A stretch of DNA of 8,857 bases from contig CALADT010000315.1 in assembly GCA_937890655.1 (NCBI GenBank), positions 1 to 8,857 of the forward strand, written 5' to 3'. Under the pieces are notes generated by a model. It had not been told where the DNA came from. It was given only the letters and a program-made list of their open reading frames with translations, and did not search any database. Both the position numbers and the translations under genes were made by a program. Position 1 is the stretch's first letter. Each line of letters begins with the position of its first letter. Positions 7,209-8,857 of this stretch are shown here, piece after piece. The stretch is from an uncultured Mucispirillum sp. Lineage in GTDB: Bacteria; Chrysiogenota; Deferribacteres; Deferribacterales; Mucispirillaceae.

Positions 7209-8001
7209 AAACGAAGATGGTTTTACAAAAAAGAAATTTGGGCAACATTTTTTAACTAATCAGTCAATACTTAATAAAATTATTGAATCAGCAGAAATTA
7301 CTGAAAATGATAATGTAATAGAAATAGGCCCTGGGTGTGGAGTTTTAACTCAACTTATTGCTGATACTAAAGCAAATACATTAGCTTTAGAAATAGATGA
7401 AACTTTAATGGAGTTTTTAAATAGATACCTATTTTTTTATACAAATTTAAAAATAATTAATCATGATGCTGCAACTGTTGATTATGATATGCTGTTTAAT
7501 GGAGAAAAAGTAATCATTATAGGTAATTTACCCTATAATGTATCTGTTAGAATATTTGAAAAAGCAGCCATGAGAAATAATATAAAAAATATGGTATTTA
7601 TGTTTCAAAAAGAAGTAGCAGATAGAATAATCGCAAAACCTAATTCAAAAACATATACATCTCTTTCTGTTTTTGCAGCTTATATGTTTGATACATATAA
7701 AATAAAAGATATAAGTGGTGCAAATTTTTGGCCAAATGCTAATGTTTTTAGCACTGTTTTAAAATTTGTTCCAAAAAATAATAGATGTTTTACTGGTAAA
7801 CAAGAAGATACATTTTTTAAATTTCTTCGTATGGCTTTTAAACAAAAACGTAAAACATTAAAAAATAATCTTCAAGAAATTAATGATATAAGTCATCTAT
7901 TATCGCTTGCAGGTCTTACAAATACATCAAGAGCTGAAGAATTATCTTTAGAAAAATTTAAGGAGCTTTTTAATATAATTTATGAAAAACATACCTTTTA
8001 A
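7183..8001 (+). CDS. rsmA: 16S rRNA adenine(1518/1519) dimethyltransferase (KsgA)
   Basis: Transfers four methyl groups from S-adenosylmethionine to two adjacent adenines in the 3'-terminal hairpin of 16S rRNA, a late check in small-subunit assembly; it is linked to kasugamycin sensitivity. The 272-residue length is standard. Motifs in order: KKFGQHFL (18-24), the SAM-binding IEIGPGCGVLT (46-56), the acidic ALEID (68-72), the catalytic NLPYN (115-119), FQKEVADRI (141-149) and AFKQKRKTLKNNL (218-230). The usual FxPxPxVxS stretch reads FWPNANVFS (182-190) and has lost the second proline. The ATG at 7183 lies inside the end of pdxA with a weak GGTAGAG just upstream; no later ATG precedes the FGQHFL motif, so the long overlap appears real. 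Its 3' end overlaps the exonuclease gene by 20 bases. Confidence 0.96.
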   Translation: MINLLEAFKNEDGFTKKKFGQHFLTNQSILNKIIESAEITENDNVIEIGPGCGVLTQLIADTKANTLALEIDETLMEFLNRYLFFYTNLKIINHDAATVDYDMLFNGEKVIIIGNLPYNVSVRIFEKAAMRNNIKNMVFMFQKEVADRIIAKPNSKTYTSLSVFAAYMFDTYKIKDISGANFWPNANVFSTVLKFVPKNNRCFTGKQEDTFFKFLRMAFKQKRKTLKNNLQEINDISHLLSLAGLTNTSRAEELSLEKFKELFNIIYEKHTF

Positions 8002-8560
8002 CCAATTAATTTACACAGTTGTAGATACTGAAACAACAGGATATAGCCCAAAATATGCAAAAATGGTAGAAATTGCTGCGATTAAAATTTATCCTGATTT
8101 TACCATTGACTATGATAATACTTTTTCACAGCTTATTAATCCTGAAATTAATATACCATATAATGCATATAGGGTACATAATATCTCTAACGAAATGGTA
8201 AAAGATAAGCCATTAATTGAAGAAATAATGCCTTCTTTTTTATCTTTTGCAAAAGATACTATTATTGTAGGCCATAATATACAATTTGATTTAAGATTTA
8301 TAAAACAGGAAGCAGAAAATTGTAATTTAGAATTACCATTTATATACAGCCTTGATACACTACATTTATCTAAAAAGGCAGTTCCTGGACTAGAAGCATA
8401 TAAACTTGATAATCTTATTGAATATTTTAATATTAATTTAAATATACCAGAAAGTGATAGACATAGAGCACTTTTTGATGCTATTAATACAGCCATTATA
8501 ATGACTAAATGTTTAGAAATATTGACAAATCAAGGAATTTGTAATATTTCTCATTTATAG
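7982..8560 (+). CDS. DnaQ-like DEDDh 3'-5' exonuclease (DNA polymerase III epsilon family)
   Basis: A 192-residue single-domain exonuclease that should remove nucleotides from 3' ends using two metal ions. All five DEDDh residues are present: D15 and E17 in VVDTETTG (13-20), D103 in GHNIQFD (97-103), and H161 and D166 in DRHRALFDA (159-167). Only about 13 residues follow the domain (after about 179), so it lacks the C-terminal region by which E. coli epsilon (243 residues) binds the polymerase subunit. It may therefore be a proofreading partner of different design, or an independent repair or RNA-trimming exonuclease. The ATG at 7982 overlaps rsmA by 20 bases; the nearest AGGAG is 16 bases upstream, too far to be ideal, but the next ATG (codon 28) would remove D15 and E17. 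Translation probably depends on coupling to rsmA. The domain call is firm and the cellular role is open. Confidence 0.92.
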   Translation: MKNIPFNQLIYTVVDTETTGYSPKYAKMVEIAAIKIYPDFTIDYDNTFSQLINPEINIPYNAYRVHNISNEMVKDKPLIEEIMPSFLSFAKDTIIVGHNIQFDLRFIKQEAENCNLELPFIYSLDTLHLSKKAVPGLEAYKLDNLIEYFNINLNIPESDRHRALFDAINTAIIMTKCLEILTNQGICNISHL

Positions 8561-8569
8561 TCTTGCAAA

Positions 8570-8610
8570 AATAATATAATATCTATATATATTTTAGATA
8601 ATTTATTATT
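8570..8610. repeat. AT-rich imperfect inverted repeat between exonuclease and folC
   Basis: Two 16-base arms (8570-8585 and 8595-8610) match at 14 of 16 positions when one is reverse-complemented, around a 9-base loop. It begins 10 bases after the exonuclease stop. Only one G-C pair is in the stem and no T-tract follows, so it does not look like an intrinsic terminator. It may be a weak hairpin or a by-product of base composition. Confidence 0.35.
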
Positions 8611-8624
8611 AAAATAATATGGTT

Positions 8625-8627
8625 AGG
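8625..8627 (+). promoter_or_regulatory. folC ribosome binding site before a TTG start
   Basis: AGG, within TTAGGT, lies 6 bases before TTG at 8634. An in-frame ATG at 8619 is followed two codons later by TAA at 8628-8630, so it cannot start the gene. This site therefore decides in favour of TTG. Confidence 0.5.
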
Positions 8628-8633
8628 TAAATA

Positions 8634-8857
8634 TTGAATAAGTTTGAAAAACATTATGCTTCAATTCATGAGTTTAAAAATTTAGAATTATCTTTAAAAC
8701 GTATTGATGATGCATTAAAACATATAAACTTTACTGAAGCAGATTTAGGCAAAGTTATACATATTGCTGGAACAAACGGAAAAGGCTCTACTTCTTTTTT
8801 CCTTAATAGTATGCTTTTAGAATCCGGATACAATACTGCCCTATTTACCTCGCCTCA
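8634..8857 (+). CDS. folC: Dihydrofolate synthase / folylpolyglutamate synthase, N-terminal part, cut by window edge
   Basis: A Mur-ligase-family ATPase that adds glutamate to dihydropteroate and to tetrahydrofolates in the cytoplasm. Only 74 complete codons are present. The N-terminal helix HEFKNLELSLKRIDDAL (12-28) has the usual FolC layout, followed by VIHIAGTNGKGSTS (41-54), the P-loop that binds ATP, and TSP (72-74), the start of the typical SPH motif cut by the edge. The first ATG in frame is codon 60, after the P-loop, so it cannot be the start; TTG at 8634 with AGG 6 bases upstream gives a normal N-terminus. It follows the exonuclease gene by 73 bases on the same strand, so it is probably in the same transcription unit, although a separate promoter cannot be excluded. 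Most of the protein lies beyond the window. Confidence 0.9.
   Translation, partial: MNKFEKHYASIHEFKNLELSLKRIDDALKHINFTEADLGKVIHIAGTNGKGSTSFFLNSMLLESGYNTALFTSP

Noticed and set aside
8110..8496. 128-codon open frame on the minus strand opposite the exonuclease gene
   Set aside because: It is a frame shadow: the plus-strand frame has all five DEDDh residues, whereas this frame gives a Ser/Leu/Ile-rich sequence with no domain and no ribosome site.
8522..8550. Perfect TTGACA at 8522-8527 as a promoter for folC
   Set aside because: With a 17-base spacer the -10 position reads TATTTC, a poor match, and it lies inside the exonuclease coding region. The nearby TATAAT at 8575-8580 is too far for this -35.
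8570..8620. Inverted repeat after the exonuclease gene as an intrinsic terminator
   Set aside because: The stem is almost entirely A-T and is followed by an A-rich stretch, not a T-tract, so termination is not supported.

Overview
The window looks like chromosomal DNA from a low-GC (roughly 30% by eye), Gram-negative (diderm) bacterium. The diderm inference rests on a bifunctional LPS-heptose enzyme (HldE) and on two proteins that start with export or anchor signals. From memory of protein style, gene content and base composition I would guess a Deferribacterota-like organism such as Mucispirillum, but this is a low-confidence guess and cannot be proven here. No mobile element, CRISPR array, tRNA or rRNA gene is visible, and the only long gene-free stretch is a 180-base divergent promoter region.

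Left half, minus strand (6068 down to 1). This is one tightly packed transcription unit of four genes, and every junction overlaps (13, 1 and 8 bases). In transcription order: a 946-residue FAD plus iron-sulfur 2-hydroxyacid dehydrogenase (GlcD and GlcF/GlpC-like parts in one chain); a 427-residue exported, cysteine-containing, TPR-like protein of unknown function; a 247-residue membrane-anchored TPR protein of unknown function; and hldE, which runs off the left edge with about 70 C-terminal residues missing.

Centre (6069-6248). This is the divergent promoter region. It carries an extended -10 promoter for the left unit, a plausible promoter for the right unit, and an unusual concentration of TATAC/GTATA pentamers. 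These include a perfect 11-base palindrome on the -35 area of the left promoter.

Right half, plus strand (6249-8857). A housekeeping unit: pdxA (vitamin B6 synthesis), rsmA/ksgA (16S rRNA dimethylation), a stand-alone DnaQ-like DEDDh exonuclease, and the start of folC (folate polyglutamylation), cut by the right edge. The first three overlap by 26 and 20 bases. folC follows a 73-base gap with an AT-only-type inverted repeat and appears to use a TTG start.

Most of the window is ordinary conserved metabolism. The parts that deserve a second look are the pair of uncharacterised envelope TPR proteins locked between a redox enzyme and an LPS-heptose enzyme, the TATAC-rich divergent regulatory region, and a few family-motif deviations. 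I do not see convincing evidence of a wholly new biological system.
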